DNA from: Bugula neritina
Taxonomy: Eukaryota; Bryozoa; Gymnolaemata; Cheilostomatida; Bugulidae
Reading direction: 5' to 3'
Length of the DNA stretch: 64,000 nucleotides
NCBI GenBank assembly: GCA_964035545.1
Contig: OZ037767.1
Span: 23,417,128 to 23,481,127, forward strand
The notes under the pieces are model-generated. The model had not been told where the DNA came from, searched no databases, and saw only the letters and a program-made list of their open reading frames with translations. Position 1 is the stretch's first letter; every line of letters starts with the position of its first letter. Both the position numbers and the translations under genes were made by a program. Positions 10,905-23,800 of this stretch are shown here, piece after piece.

Positions 10905-13558
10905 GATTATTTAAAGTAAGTTTCAGATTTGCAAAGAATACACTAAACTTAGTCAGTTAGCAAATTTCTTTTGAAGATGAATAAATTTAAGTGATTGTGA
11001 TGTCATTATTTTTTGTGTACATAGTTTATTTTTCCATTGTTGACATTCTTTGGTATATTTTTATTAAAACAAAATGGAAGTTTTAATACCAGTCTTAATT
11101 ATTTGCATTGTTGCAAGAAGACAAGTTTTATCTCAATATATTTCATACTATATAGCTTTATACATACATGGTGTGCATCTATAATACGGTATTTTATATC
11201 AAAAGTTTGTAATAAACAAACCAATTATACTTATAATGCCTCAGAAGATTCATTACAAGTTATAATTACTAGTGCTGGTCTGTTTCATGTTTTATAACGT
11301 TTAATCCGCCTTGTTTTGTGTTATGTTGTGAAAGTTATTAGTTCATGTAATTGAAAAATACAATAGCTATAAGCAAACAGGCTGAAACCTGCTTTTGTTG
11401 GGAGAAATATTAAAAAGTGACTTGAAGCAGAACCGAGTTGGGGTGACTGAGTGAAGTGGTTCCAGAGTTTAGAGCAACTATTTGTAAACAAATAATGTTT
11501 TCAGCCACCACAAACTCGGTGCCCCTTCTAGCTGTCACAATGCACACAACCACTGAGCTAGAAATAAGCATTTTCCAATCCATTGCACATATCCCTGTAA
11601 TATAATGTGTCCATTCCAAGTAATTCATATATAATATTATATTCAACTTAATTACCTGTAGTACCATAATAATATTAGCATATATTGTGTTCATTCTCTG
11701 GCATGCTCAATATTCATCGAGAAAGATTATTTAGCAAAGCAAGTTGCTCTAGACTCTAGAGTCTATACAGTTGATTTTTGTAAAATGAAGTAGTTTAGAG
11801 ATAATTGTTCATCATTATTGGCCACATTAAAATATAACTAAGTTTCATTTCAGTGAATGGCCGTGTGGTTGAACTACTGAAAAATAAAAGTGGCATATTA
11901 TTTGAGACAGATTTTTTTCAATGAACCTCCGACTGTGCATTTCACTATCTTTTGCTCTTCAAGTGTAACTCTGTCTCATTCTCTCTGGTAACTGTTAGTA
12001 TTACCTAAGTTTAACCTAACCACATAATACTATTACTTAGTTAATAATTCTATAAACATCAACTTAATGTGATTTTATCCAATAACTTGGTTCAATTTAA
12101 CTCTATCTATTACAACAACTAAATTTTATTTGAACCTAGAATAATACAGGGTAAAAAAAGCTTTTTTACAAAGAGTGTTTTTAAACTGTGGTTATATTTT
12201 GAACATTATAGCTAAATTAAAAAACACTAAATTTTTAATAGTATAAGGAGATGCTCTGTTTATTTACATGATTAGCCTAGTAAAGTTACAAAATAGCAGA
12301 GAGTGCAGTAAAAGAAAATACAATCCCAAAAATAAAGTATAGAATTAATGTTGAAGCGTTTGAGGAGCAATTGATTTGCACAGCAAGTTTAAAGTTTAAC
12401 ATCACAGTAAAATAAGCAAATAAGTACACAAGCATACCAATAATCATTACAAAGGAAATGCAACTCCTACAGAAAACTAAAACAAATCCAAAACATTTTG
12501 ACAAATTTTGGGATGGTCCCTCATCAGATAAACTCGGCTCAATTCAAATCTCATTGAAAAACAAATCTTAGTTAAGGCAAGTATGTAGTCATAAAAACTG
12601 TTTAAACAAACATAATTTTGTAGCCGAATGAAAACAATTACAACATTTTCGAGCCATGTGTTTTTCCCATAGGTGGCATCTATAGAATTATTAGAAAACA
12701 AACAAGAAACAAAATAGTTAGTATTTAAAATGGACATCAAATGAGCAACTTAATTGTAAATAATTCGGTGAATTAACCTACACTTCTACAATGTCCTACC
12801 CTAGGGCTCATTTTATTGGCTTAGCTATAAGGAGTGAGCAAATGAACTTGCAAAAGGGTCGAGCAGCGGGCTTTACAGTAAAACCGTGTTGACATGTAAA
12901 TACAGTTAGATGTATTGAATGCTACAACATTTCTCTTTGGGACTTTATCTACCGTGCTTTCTCGAGACACATCTTTGATTTCAAAGGAAAAAATATTGAT
13001 ATTTAGGCAATTTTAGGATGTTTAAATTATGGTGTGAACGGTACAATGTGTCATACCACTAAGGGTCTGAGCATTAAAATATTAAAAACTAAATTTTCTG
13101 AACAAATCAATCAGCTAACCAGTAAAAAACACTACAAACACCATATTTTCTAATGATCGTTGAACAGTTAAAACATCACGTAGAGACTCAGTTATTCCCA
13201 GTTGCTGAACTTTTCTCCAATGAGTCATTTAGTTACTCTACCAGGTATTATAATTATCTAATATATATCTTGGAAGTTTGTATAAATATTAAATAGCGAT
13301 ATGAAAAATATTTGTAATTTCAATATTCTAGTGTGGAACTCTGGCACCGAGACATATAACTAAAAGAATTATAAAATAATACAATATAATAATAATATGT
13401 AATAATACAATATAATAATAATATATAATAATACAACATAACAAAAATAAGTGAACTCAGCTGTACAGAGTTACAATTAGTAAAGACAGCGCTTGAGCTC
13501 ATCGCTGCCACAGCTTATGGTTGTAGGTTTAGCATCACATAACAAACAAACACATCCA
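10905..13558. other. Intergenic DNA between tail-anchored gene and kinase 3' end
   Basis: No convincing gene. Minus-strand frames at 12286-12740 are hydrophobic and AT-driven and show no family match or splice support. The kinase 3' UTR must extend from 13558 downward; a minus-strand AATAAA (tttatt at about 12814 on the plus strand) is a possible but distant polyadenylation signal. Confidence 0.45.
11422..11535. mobile_element. Decayed foldback element related to 26847-27001
   Basis: The left arm contains AACCGAGTTGGGGTGACTGA and the right arm, read in reverse complement, contains CACCGAGTTTGTGGTGGCTGA. The arms match each other imperfectly and match the terminal repeats of the better preserved element at 26847-27001. 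It is a small non-autonomous foldback copy. Confidence 0.6.
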
Positions 13559-16500
13559 CTAAACATCAGTAGATAGTGACTCTGCCAGCTGTATCTTCTC
13601 TTGATACTCAAAGAAGTTTGCGAGTTCGGCATCTTCGGCTCTTAGAGCTTGATCCTTGGCCGTGTGCCCCTGTTGACATATAGTTATGGATAAGTCATTC
13701 TCAGTCTTCAACAGTTTTACTGATTTTATAGCAGATTTCAGAATAAAACACCGAGTGCTCTTTAATCAGCTGTATTCAGTTAGTTGAAGTCATACTGATA
13801 AGTAAAATAGTTCATTTTACAAAATTTAAAAATAACCAAATATTAGAATATAAAAAGAAATGTTTTAATTATTTAACATTGACAAGTTCAACATTTTTAG
13901 AGTTATCATACACACGCACACGCACACACACACACACTCGCACGCACACACAAACGGATGTCTGCATGCACACACATAATGTATATATACACTTCAAAGC
14001 AGCATAATTTTATACACACTGTAGCCAAAAGAAATTTAAGCTTACCACTTTGTCTTTAAGAAGTACATTTGCCCCTGCCTGTATTAGGATTCTACAGATT
14101 GTACGCCGCTGGTACCAGGCAGCTTTATGTAGAGCTGTTTGACCTCTACAATAGATGTAATATAGTACTTACCTAACAGTAATAGTAGACTAAAATGTTC
14201 TAAAAATAAATTGCCGTCGCTATATTTGATATGATATGCGGTAGCCTTTTACTGATATACGAATGAAATAATTTCACTTGAGTTTGGCCATGTACTAATA
14301 ACACTATTAATAAAGAAGCTGATACAATGTACAGCCAGCTTATTTTGTCCAATGGTGAAAAAAACTACATCAACTTTTAAAACATAGACACAGACATTCT
14401 GGAAAAAGAACTTCATTTTCTATAATAACATATTTTATACTTTTCACTGTCCAGCTGGTTCAGGAGTGAGACGTGACAATTCTGAACAATATAGGCAGCT
14501 ATCTCCTTGCAGTTGAACCTGGCAGCGTAATGTAATAACGTCATGTCACTATTATCCGCCTGCATGATGTTTCCACCTGACGAATGAGCGTCCACGAATT
14601 GCTTATAGTCATTCCTCTTTACTGCATCCAGCATGACCTTATCATATGAGGCAGCGGGCTTTTCAGAGGAAACACTATAAAATATCCGTATGTTCTTTAA
14701 GAGATATAGACATTAAAACTTTCAATTTAGTAGTAAGACACTTTGATAAGGAAAGCCGTGGTCATGGTTGAACCCAGCCATTGATTTAAAGAAAAACATC
14801 CTGATAATTGCTCCTGTGTCTCAAACACATGCTGTTCATTTACCAAAACCCTTAATCTTAGTCGAGGGGAAGGGGAGATGTATGAATAGGTACAATAAAA
14901 GGTAAGATACTTGAATAAAATTATTCAACAGGTTCTAATGAAGAATCATCTTACACCAGAAAGACTTAAACAAAGAATTAAAACTTGGAAAAACTGCAGC
15001 TATTAATTTTGAATGAATTAGCCATTTTCACCTCATGCTAAAATTTGAATCCTACATATAAGAAGCAATAGGAGTTGTCAGTTTTAGATAAAATGTTTAA
15101 GGTTTAGAAATAGCTAATAAAGGTAAAAAAAAATTTTTTTTACTGTTGCACTGTTTCAATGAATAGTGTACTTAAAAAATTCTCCAGTAATCATGTGTGC
15201 TATAAAGCCAAAGAGTGTATTTGTAATTGCCCTTCCATGCACAGCAATATAAAGTCAATGTGTATTTTACTTGCGCCTTTGCTACGTAATGCTACAGATT
15301 TTACTTACGCTCACCCTTTGCCATATGTTTTAGTAGGATAATACTGAATTCTCTAAGCAATAAATACAGCCAGCCCACAATCATATTGAGCTACATACGT
15401 ATATCAAGACATGCAAATAAACCTACACAGGAGACCTGGGAGGAGTGATGGGGAACTTGAAGTTGGACATAATGCTACTTGCTGACTCTGCTGTTCTTGG
15501 AAGGCTGTCGGCTGCTTCATCACCCTGAAGTTAACAAGATATAATATATGCAATAAGACAAACTACATGCTGCAGATAGTTACCTAAATGTCAGTTTAAA
15601 TATTTTTACATTATTTAAACTTTAGTATTTCCGTTTCACTAGAAGTAACGATTGAAATTGGACTAATGAATTGACACGAAACATTTATAAACTACTGAGA
15701 CATTTGAACACTTAGACACAAGTGATTACCTGTAAAGGAAGTGTAGCCAACTCCGGGTCTAGTATATACAAATCTACACTGGATATGTCTGTAACATAAT
15801 GCAGGTGCTCCTGGCCTTGATCAATGCGAAAAAACCTAACCGAAGTAGTGGCTACAAATTATAAATAATATAATTATTCTTAACATTAATTTTTTTTAAC
15901 TATGTTAAATTTTTTTTAATCTAATAATCATTGCACACATTTTCAAGAAATAAATAAACAAGTTAGAGCAAATAACTGAACATGTGACAGTTTAGTACTA
16001 GGACTGAAGGTGTGGAAATACAACTAAAGTCTAGACAGAATATACCAGACTATCAGTTATAGAAATAAGAAGGCCTTCAGTAAAAATAACTACACTATTA
16101 GTAGAGGAACTTATAATGATGTGGTTATAGTGACCATAATAACCTAACCATCATACCAACCTGTTACACCATTTAAAGCAGTTTCAGTTCTTAATTTGCC
16201 ATATTGTTTTCTATATACACAAATCAACTTTCAACTATGTGTATTTTGCACCAAAATCTAAAGTAATGCTTTCTGCTTTAAACAGTCCAACTTGTAGCAA
16301 AACATCTGCACACTAATCAGTTTTTTAACAATATATGTATATGAGAAATAAACTCGAAGGTTTCAAACCAACTATGATAATTTTAATAACATTATCTGCA
16401 AACACTTTAGTGCAAACAGTACAATACAAGTTAATGTGTGTCTTACAATCAAGAAAGCACCAACGAGGAGATAACGGCTGTACACAACGCAGCTTAGAAG

Positions 16501-17899
16501 CTCTCTTAGACTCTCCCGTCTCCTCCTTGTCACCAGATTCCTCCAGCTGCAGCATGTCCTTGCCAAGTCTGTTAATCTGCTCCCTCACCGCTTCTAGATC
16601 AGCGTCTCTCAGCACCACAATAAGGCCCAGGGGTACGGCTGCCAATAGCAACACAATGGTCTATTATACAAGTTTAGTTCAATGGGTGGGCAACTCCTAA
16701 ATTGTAACTTGGTTTTGTATAGAAATATAACATTATATCAAGTATAGGCTCCATAAGGTTAGATTACTTATTTACACAAGTTTGTTATAGCAAACTTGAA
16801 ATCCCTGGCAATACAAAGTGTTGAGGTTTTCCCAAAATAAAATGAAGATTTCAAACCAAATATTACGATGAAATTGTATAACTTACAAACTGCTTCGAGT
16901 TTAGCTTTGTCGTAATGATAAGTTTCATAGTCTTTCAGTCCAATTCGATTCACCTGCAGACGAATTCTGCTACTAAGCTGCATTGCGCTCTCTCTAAAAA
17001 CAGATTACCTGCATCATTACCTGCATCATTACCTGCGTCATTACCTGCGCTACTACCTGTGCCATTACCTGCACTATTACCTGCACTACTATCTATGACC
17101 TGTACTATTATCTGTGTTATGAGAAGAACACAGCACTAACGTTATACACGAGGAAATTCAAAAATGAGATGGGGCTATCTATCTACTGAACCATAACAGC
17201 CAGCTCTGCTGCCTTGCAGTAATGATTTAGTAAGTTAGTTAGTGCAGCTCATTGCTAAGTTTACTCTGTAAAGTGAGGGATAGCTGTGAAGTTCACAAGT
17301 AATCTCATAATTTCTAATATTTGTAAATTTCTATACATAGTCACACAGGCTATATATAACTGTGGTAGAATGCAGTAATTTAAATGCTTGAACTTACTAA
17401 GTCTAATAAACTGCCTATAAATAGTAAACAACAATATCTTGTAAACTAAGAAATACTGATATTGAACATATACTATACTAAATTTTTTAACAGAGTTATG
17501 ACAGATAATAGCAAAATGAATTATATTTTACTCTAACTTAAGCACTAAGAAGAGACTTTGTCTTGCATACAGTGAAAACCAACATGAATGAATTATAATA
17601 TTTAGTTTTCAATATAAGCAAGTTATATAAGTTGATGATAGTTGGAAAATGTAACATGTACAACACATGGCAAGTACCCAACCATTATATACATCACTAT
17701 AATAAGTTAGGCTTTGCGTATGTAGTTCAAGATTCAAAAATATATTTGTGAATTCACTGTAATTAATAGCGTTTTGAAACACATACTTTACATTGGATAG
17801 TTGCGTTCCCGCTTTCTTTTGCTTCATCAACATCTTAGCCTGATTCCTTAACTTCATAACAATCACCGAAGGTTGGAGCCTACAAGGTTCACCATCAAC
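13559..17899 (-). CDS. Kinase exons 22-29: C-terminal region, ankyrin repeats and PDZ ligand
   Basis: Exons 22-25 contain [64 protein letters not shown] and YILDPEL, all characteristic of type IV kinases. Exons 27-29 encode ankyrin repeats ([59 protein letters not shown]). The protein ends LSTDV, a class I PDZ-binding sequence (Thr at -2, Val at 0), the same kind of tail found in vertebrate zeta and iota forms, which bind syntrophins and related scaffolds. Stop TAG at 13561-13559. Confidence 0.94.
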
Positions 17900-20800
17900 C
17901 TGAGAAAAAATAATTCACCACCATTAAAACAGGGAAGTTACATAGTGCACATAAGTCTAGTAAGGTAGGCTAATAACTACATTGAGGAAAAATGTGCAAC
18001 ACATAGAAAGGAATAGGATGAAGACTGAGTACTATACTCTTGAAAAAAAAACACAAGTGAAGCCTATTGATTCACATAGTGATAATGATGGCTACAAAAA
18101 AAAACTTTAATAGAGCTTCAACTTTTTTAAGAGAGAAGAGCCTAAACAGATTTTTGGTTATTTCTATTTTGAAATAAAATTAATATTAAAAAAAGAGTGC
18201 TGAAGCATAATCAATCTATCTATAGATGTCAAGGAAACATTGTGAGTTCCAACTTCAAGTCCGGGATTTGCTGAGATCTTGTTGTAAAGAATCTGAATGC
18301 AATGACTCACCTGCATGGGGATTGATTTGGTTGTTGTTAGCTTTACTTCACTACACTGTAATATCTTTTCACCATGACCACCAACTTGAAGTGTCGCCTG
18401 AAACATATCTGTACTGTAACCAAAGTTAAGTAACTGAAGAGGCTACCTTGCGGTCATAAATACACAACTTTTACACACTGAATTAGAAAAGTTATTCAAG
18501 TAAAATGATTTGCAAGAATAAAATATTTTTTATTTCACTAAGTTTTATTAGATTTAGTAAATTGTTAGGGCAACTAAAAGGTAAACTAGAAGCTTCATGC
18601 TGTTACGAACATTTTATGGTTAAAATGATAAGATATGTTGAAACCAATAGTCAAATATTTTATAGCTTCGGCAGACAGTATTCATCATTATTCCTATAGT
18701 CCGCTGACCATAAGTCAAGTTGCACTCGATAACTTTTTAAGCAATTGATGCAGAACAAAAGAGACTGCAGGAGATAAGTTACAACAAACATCTCACCAGC
18801 TGTGTAGTAGTGAAACCTATAACTTCTAACTTTCCATCATCAGCACGGGGCGGGTCAAACTGACTGCCATGCGTCCCCCAAGGATTAGTCCCCGAGGCAT
18901 ACTTGGGGATGTTGAGGAAAAGCAAGCAGTGTAACTTGAGCTCTTTCATTTTCTGTGTCACATCTTCCCCATCGCACTAAATTTAAAATACTATCCGTTA
19001 CATAGAACAAAACAGAAATCTCTAAAATCGAGAACTATTATTGTTTTGAACTCCTCACAACCACAAATCAGTTGTAATGCAGCAAAAGGGAAGCTATAAA
19101 GCTGATATACATAAAAATTGAGTAGTTCCAATATATTGCTAGAAATTCTAGAGCAAGGTCTCCAGCTGATTCAGCAGTCAAAATGAAAACAATAAACAAC
19201 TATCTAACTCAACTGGTTAATGATTAATCATTTTTCTCAATGAAATTTATGTAAACACATAATAGCTTGTAACAACAGCATTTAAGCAGATTCACTAATT
19301 TTCGTCAAAGTTTATATCAAGACACTTTCTGGCTAGCAAAATGTCTGACATAATTCTCCTTCTAGACTTGATAGTTTTTACAGTTGTATACTGAAGATGA
19401 TGAAATATAACAGACTCTTATAACAAACCATATATCATTTTAGTTATTTTACTGATGGCAGATACAAACGCATTATTATGTACTATAAAACTAAGCTCTT
19501 TTTTGGATTCATTTGTTAAATGCAGATTTCCTGTTGGTCAAAAGGAGTTGGTCAATTCACCAGTTTGACCTCACACTATTCATGGCCAGTTCCAATAACT
19601 ATCGTAGAATCAAATGGAATTAGAACTGGGCACAGGGAACTGGCTATATTTAAACTAAACCAACTCAAGTTTATAGTTAATTGTTCATAGCTGGCCTACT
19701 TCTATCTTGATATGATCCATCAGATCTTTCCATGGCCGCTTTACCACATCGCGACTTCCGGCTCCAGCCATTGTCATTTTATTTCGAAAAGCGCTGTTAA
19801 ACTTTTCAGGATTGGCTTCACGACTTTCATGAAACTCTAGTAAGACGTGAGCATCAGCACCCAGACTGAAATCATAAAACAGTTGCCAGAGTTGTAATCA
19901 TATATTCCAGTCATCAAGTATACATTGTAGTTCCTATTTCATACTATACTATAACAAGCTCATGTTGCCAAATCTTCTAGGGTCTATAAAAAATCGGTCC
20001 AGTGATGTAAAACCTATCTTATATAAACTGTTTTTACAGATACACAACTTATTATTGAATTTACATAAAAAACGTTAATAAGTTAAAATATCATAAGAAA
20101 AGGGGAAATAAACCCTGAGAAAAACTATAAAACCTGGTGGTAAAAACTTGTTCTTTTTTGTAACCTACATCAATAAATTTGGAACAAAATAGTCGAGAGT
20201 ATTTCTTTTAATTTTATTGAGGATGAAATGTTTGCTTTAGTCAAACATAGCCTATTCTAGTGTCTAGAAACGTGGATGCCAGTGTATATTTAGTTAAACA
20301 TGAAAAGATATATTTGCAGAGTAAAAGAGATTGAGTTATGCAACTGTTTTATTCAGCATTTGATGTGAGTTTCATATAATAAAATTTACTTTGCAAACAA
20401 ATGTCAAACTTTTATGAGCACACAAGCTAACAAATGTTTTAAATAGAAAATAATATTCAATAAGAAAAGTACCTGAAATAGTTATTCATAACAGAGATAG
20501 GCAAGTTTGCTTTAGCATTCTCCGCAGGAGAGAGAGGAGTATCTGGGTGCAGTGGAGTGACATTCAAGTCCCACCTGTCTAACAAAGCTACTGCACTTTC
20601 TTCTACCTGCTGTAGAATTTTCGATATTGGCTCGTCTGTGTACCCCTACAACACCAAGTCCATCACTCAACACAAGAGCTATAGATAGCAGATAAACCTT
20701 GTAATATCATCAGACAACAAAACACAACCAATGAGAAAGAGAAGAATGATTAGTATACAAGTCAATAGACCAAGTAACAATAGTTACTGGTAGAGAGCTG

Positions 20801-23800
20801 AAATCAAAGCATAAAAAAATAAATATAATAATTTTACAAGACTTGATGAAACATCCCCAGTAGTTTTAGCTGACTCACATAGTATAATTCACGCAATCAA
20901 TTGCATATTAACTATAGACATATAATAAGTCTTTCGTTAGTTAATTTCGTGCATTATAGGCTATTACTAATTACTAAATATCATGATTAGAGGTATTTAT
21001 ATAATTTCTTCAAGAGTTGTCTTATCAAGCTAAATGTTGAATACACAAAGGTCCACTGAATGAACATAAAACTCTTCAACATTCGTACAGTTTTACCAAT
21101 TGCTTTGAGTTAAAACTCATATTTACTTTAAATCCAGTAGCTACTGATGCTGTCTGGTTTGTTATGATGGAATAAAGAATCATATTGACGAAAACAGACT
21201 GAAACATGTAAAATTTGAGTTTTTCCAAACTTCTCTGCAAAAGCTGTATATAATTTACAGGAAAATTTTCCATAGTCTAGAAGCAGAATCTATAACTAGA
21301 ACTGCGCTGTACACTTACAGCTCCCCAATTGAGTGTACGCGATAAATCATTGCCGGTACCGAGGGGAAGCACGGATACAGCGGGAGTGCTGGTGAATGAA
21401 ACATTGTCAATCTCTGAGAGAATCCAGCCTACAGTACCATCACCTCCACACACCAGAATATGCAGGTTAGCCACCTACAAACATTAGCAATGAAAAACAT
21501 AAACAGTTGAATAAAGCATATAATATAGGGTTACATTAAGTAACACATTTTGAGTCAAATGACATTTTTTACTTTCAATAATCATTAAGGTCATGCTGAA
21601 GGTCAATACAAGGTCAATAAACATTTTACTCAAAAAGTTTTATCTGAATAATTTGAAGCTATTTCTGGAAGTTCTGGGCTAAAATAGTACAGAATGAGAG
21701 AACAACTCCAGCACCTTTTTGTATAGCTCCAGGCCAGCTCTTGGACCTCCGTCAGTCAAGTCAAATACTTGTCTCGGGTTTAAGTAGAAATTAAATTTAG
21801 GTAAAAGACGTGAGCCGCTATTTCCTCCACTTCGAGGATTCACAAACACTACAATGTAGATAATAATTATAAATATAACACAGCAGAACTACATACTAAG
21901 CATTTGTTGGCTTGAAACACTTAGCCTGAGCATAAAAATAGACATTTTAATAAACATATCTTTGTATACATTTAGTTTGAACAAATGTTATAAAGTGTAG
22001 GTTATGATGAGATATTTACTATTCACTGTACAGTACTGTTGGTGAGTTTATCTATTTATAACTTTTGTTATTATCACAGCCTAAAATCCTAAATCTTCCG
22101 GAAAATTATAATGCATGAAAATATGAAAGTTAAAGTGGACGTTTTAAAGAAATTCAAAAGTAATGAAAGTCACCAAGACCAGCTGTTTGCCTACTTGTAA
22201 AGCTGAAATTACTGTAATGTTGCAATATAAATCATTTTCAAATATATTTTTTCTGATACAAACTAGGGGTGCCTTACCATGGACTATACTATTATTCAGT
22301 GTAGTTGTTAGTTACCTAGCAACGGTCTTTTGTTCGCTGTAGGAATATGTTTTATAATGAAGGGCTTAAAGTCTGTCATATTAGCAAAACATTTCTCGGC
22401 ACTATTGGAGGTTGCCAGACGCTTACGCGATGATTTTTTGCTCATTTTCTTCACTGAAGATTTGAAGGCTAACTACAAACACAACCAGTAAAACTCAAAC
22501 AATTGTATAAACTAGCATGCTTCCCAATATCCCATAGCTCCCTTCAAGTAGCTAATAGCAACAGCTAATACAAATAAAACCCTGAAAATATAATCTATAA
22601 ACAAGTTTATTACAAAATCTGTGAAATTTTATACTAGGAATAAATTTTTTGATTTCTAAAAAGTACTACTTAAAAATCAAGTTTCTAAATATGACAGTCA
22701 AAACTTTTTTCTGTATAATGACTTTTCCCTCCCCATTTCAGAATAAAATAATTTTCTACAGGTTTGTTTCAGGTAGTTTTAAACACAAAATTCACCTAAT
22801 AACCACAACAACATATTTAAAGGGTTATCATTTACCCAAATAATAAAGCCTAATCATTAGAAAGATTACGCTGACAAAAGACCAAAATCACATAATTCAT
22901 ATGTTCTAATGTCACAATACTTTACTACGAAACAAACCCTATAACTTTGAGTGAAGGTTCAGGTTTCATTCCTAATAAATATAATGTTTCATAGAACAGC
23001 ATATTTTTTATAATTTAATTACTGGTAAACTATTAGCTGCCATAAATTGTAATACAGAGACATGATATATCGATATGCAGCACTGACATCTCTTTAGTTA
23101 GAGTAGAGGTTGCAAACTCCAGCAAGGCTTCACTTTAAATAAACAATATCTAAGTTTGTGATATTGAAACAAAAGTTGCGATACCTACTTTCCGAGATAT
23201 TTTAATAATCCATGACGGTGGAATAATGAGATTTGCAAAGTCGCCAAGTTTACACTCTTCACCTATATGTTCTTGTGAAAAGCAGGTCTTTGCATGGTAA
23301 GCGGTTTGACACCATGAACAACACACAGCTATAATATCCTGAGAATAAAACAAATCCACCCATACATATGGTTTTAATAAAAACAGTAATGGTTGCCAAT
23401 TGCATTGAATAATTGTTAGACCTAAATATGTAGCATATCAGAACCATAATTTCACTAGTATATGCTTAGTATTTAGTTTGGCTTTATGCATGTAAGTTAA
23501 CTGAATAGATAATAGCGAAATCTGCTGTTTAGAGAAAGAAGTATTAGAAGACCTTCAGCTACAACATTAACCTGCAACATTTTATAACACTAATTAATAA
23601 CCACCTGATTGAAATTTGCTATCTTTGAAATGCATGCTATAAAAATTCAGCTGCAGGTTTTAATCAAATGGCTTACTTTTACAGACTGAAAAGGGAAGTT
23701 TCGTTGTGGGAAAGTTTTCATGCAGGCTTTACATTTGCCATCTTGCCTTTTTTTGTGAATCCAATGATGTTGCACACCCTGTTGCTGAAAATTGAACATT

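Noticed and set aside
12286-12740. Hydrophobic minus-strand frames of 72 and 87 codons
   Set aside because: Typical chance frames in AT-rich DNA; no recognisable motif.
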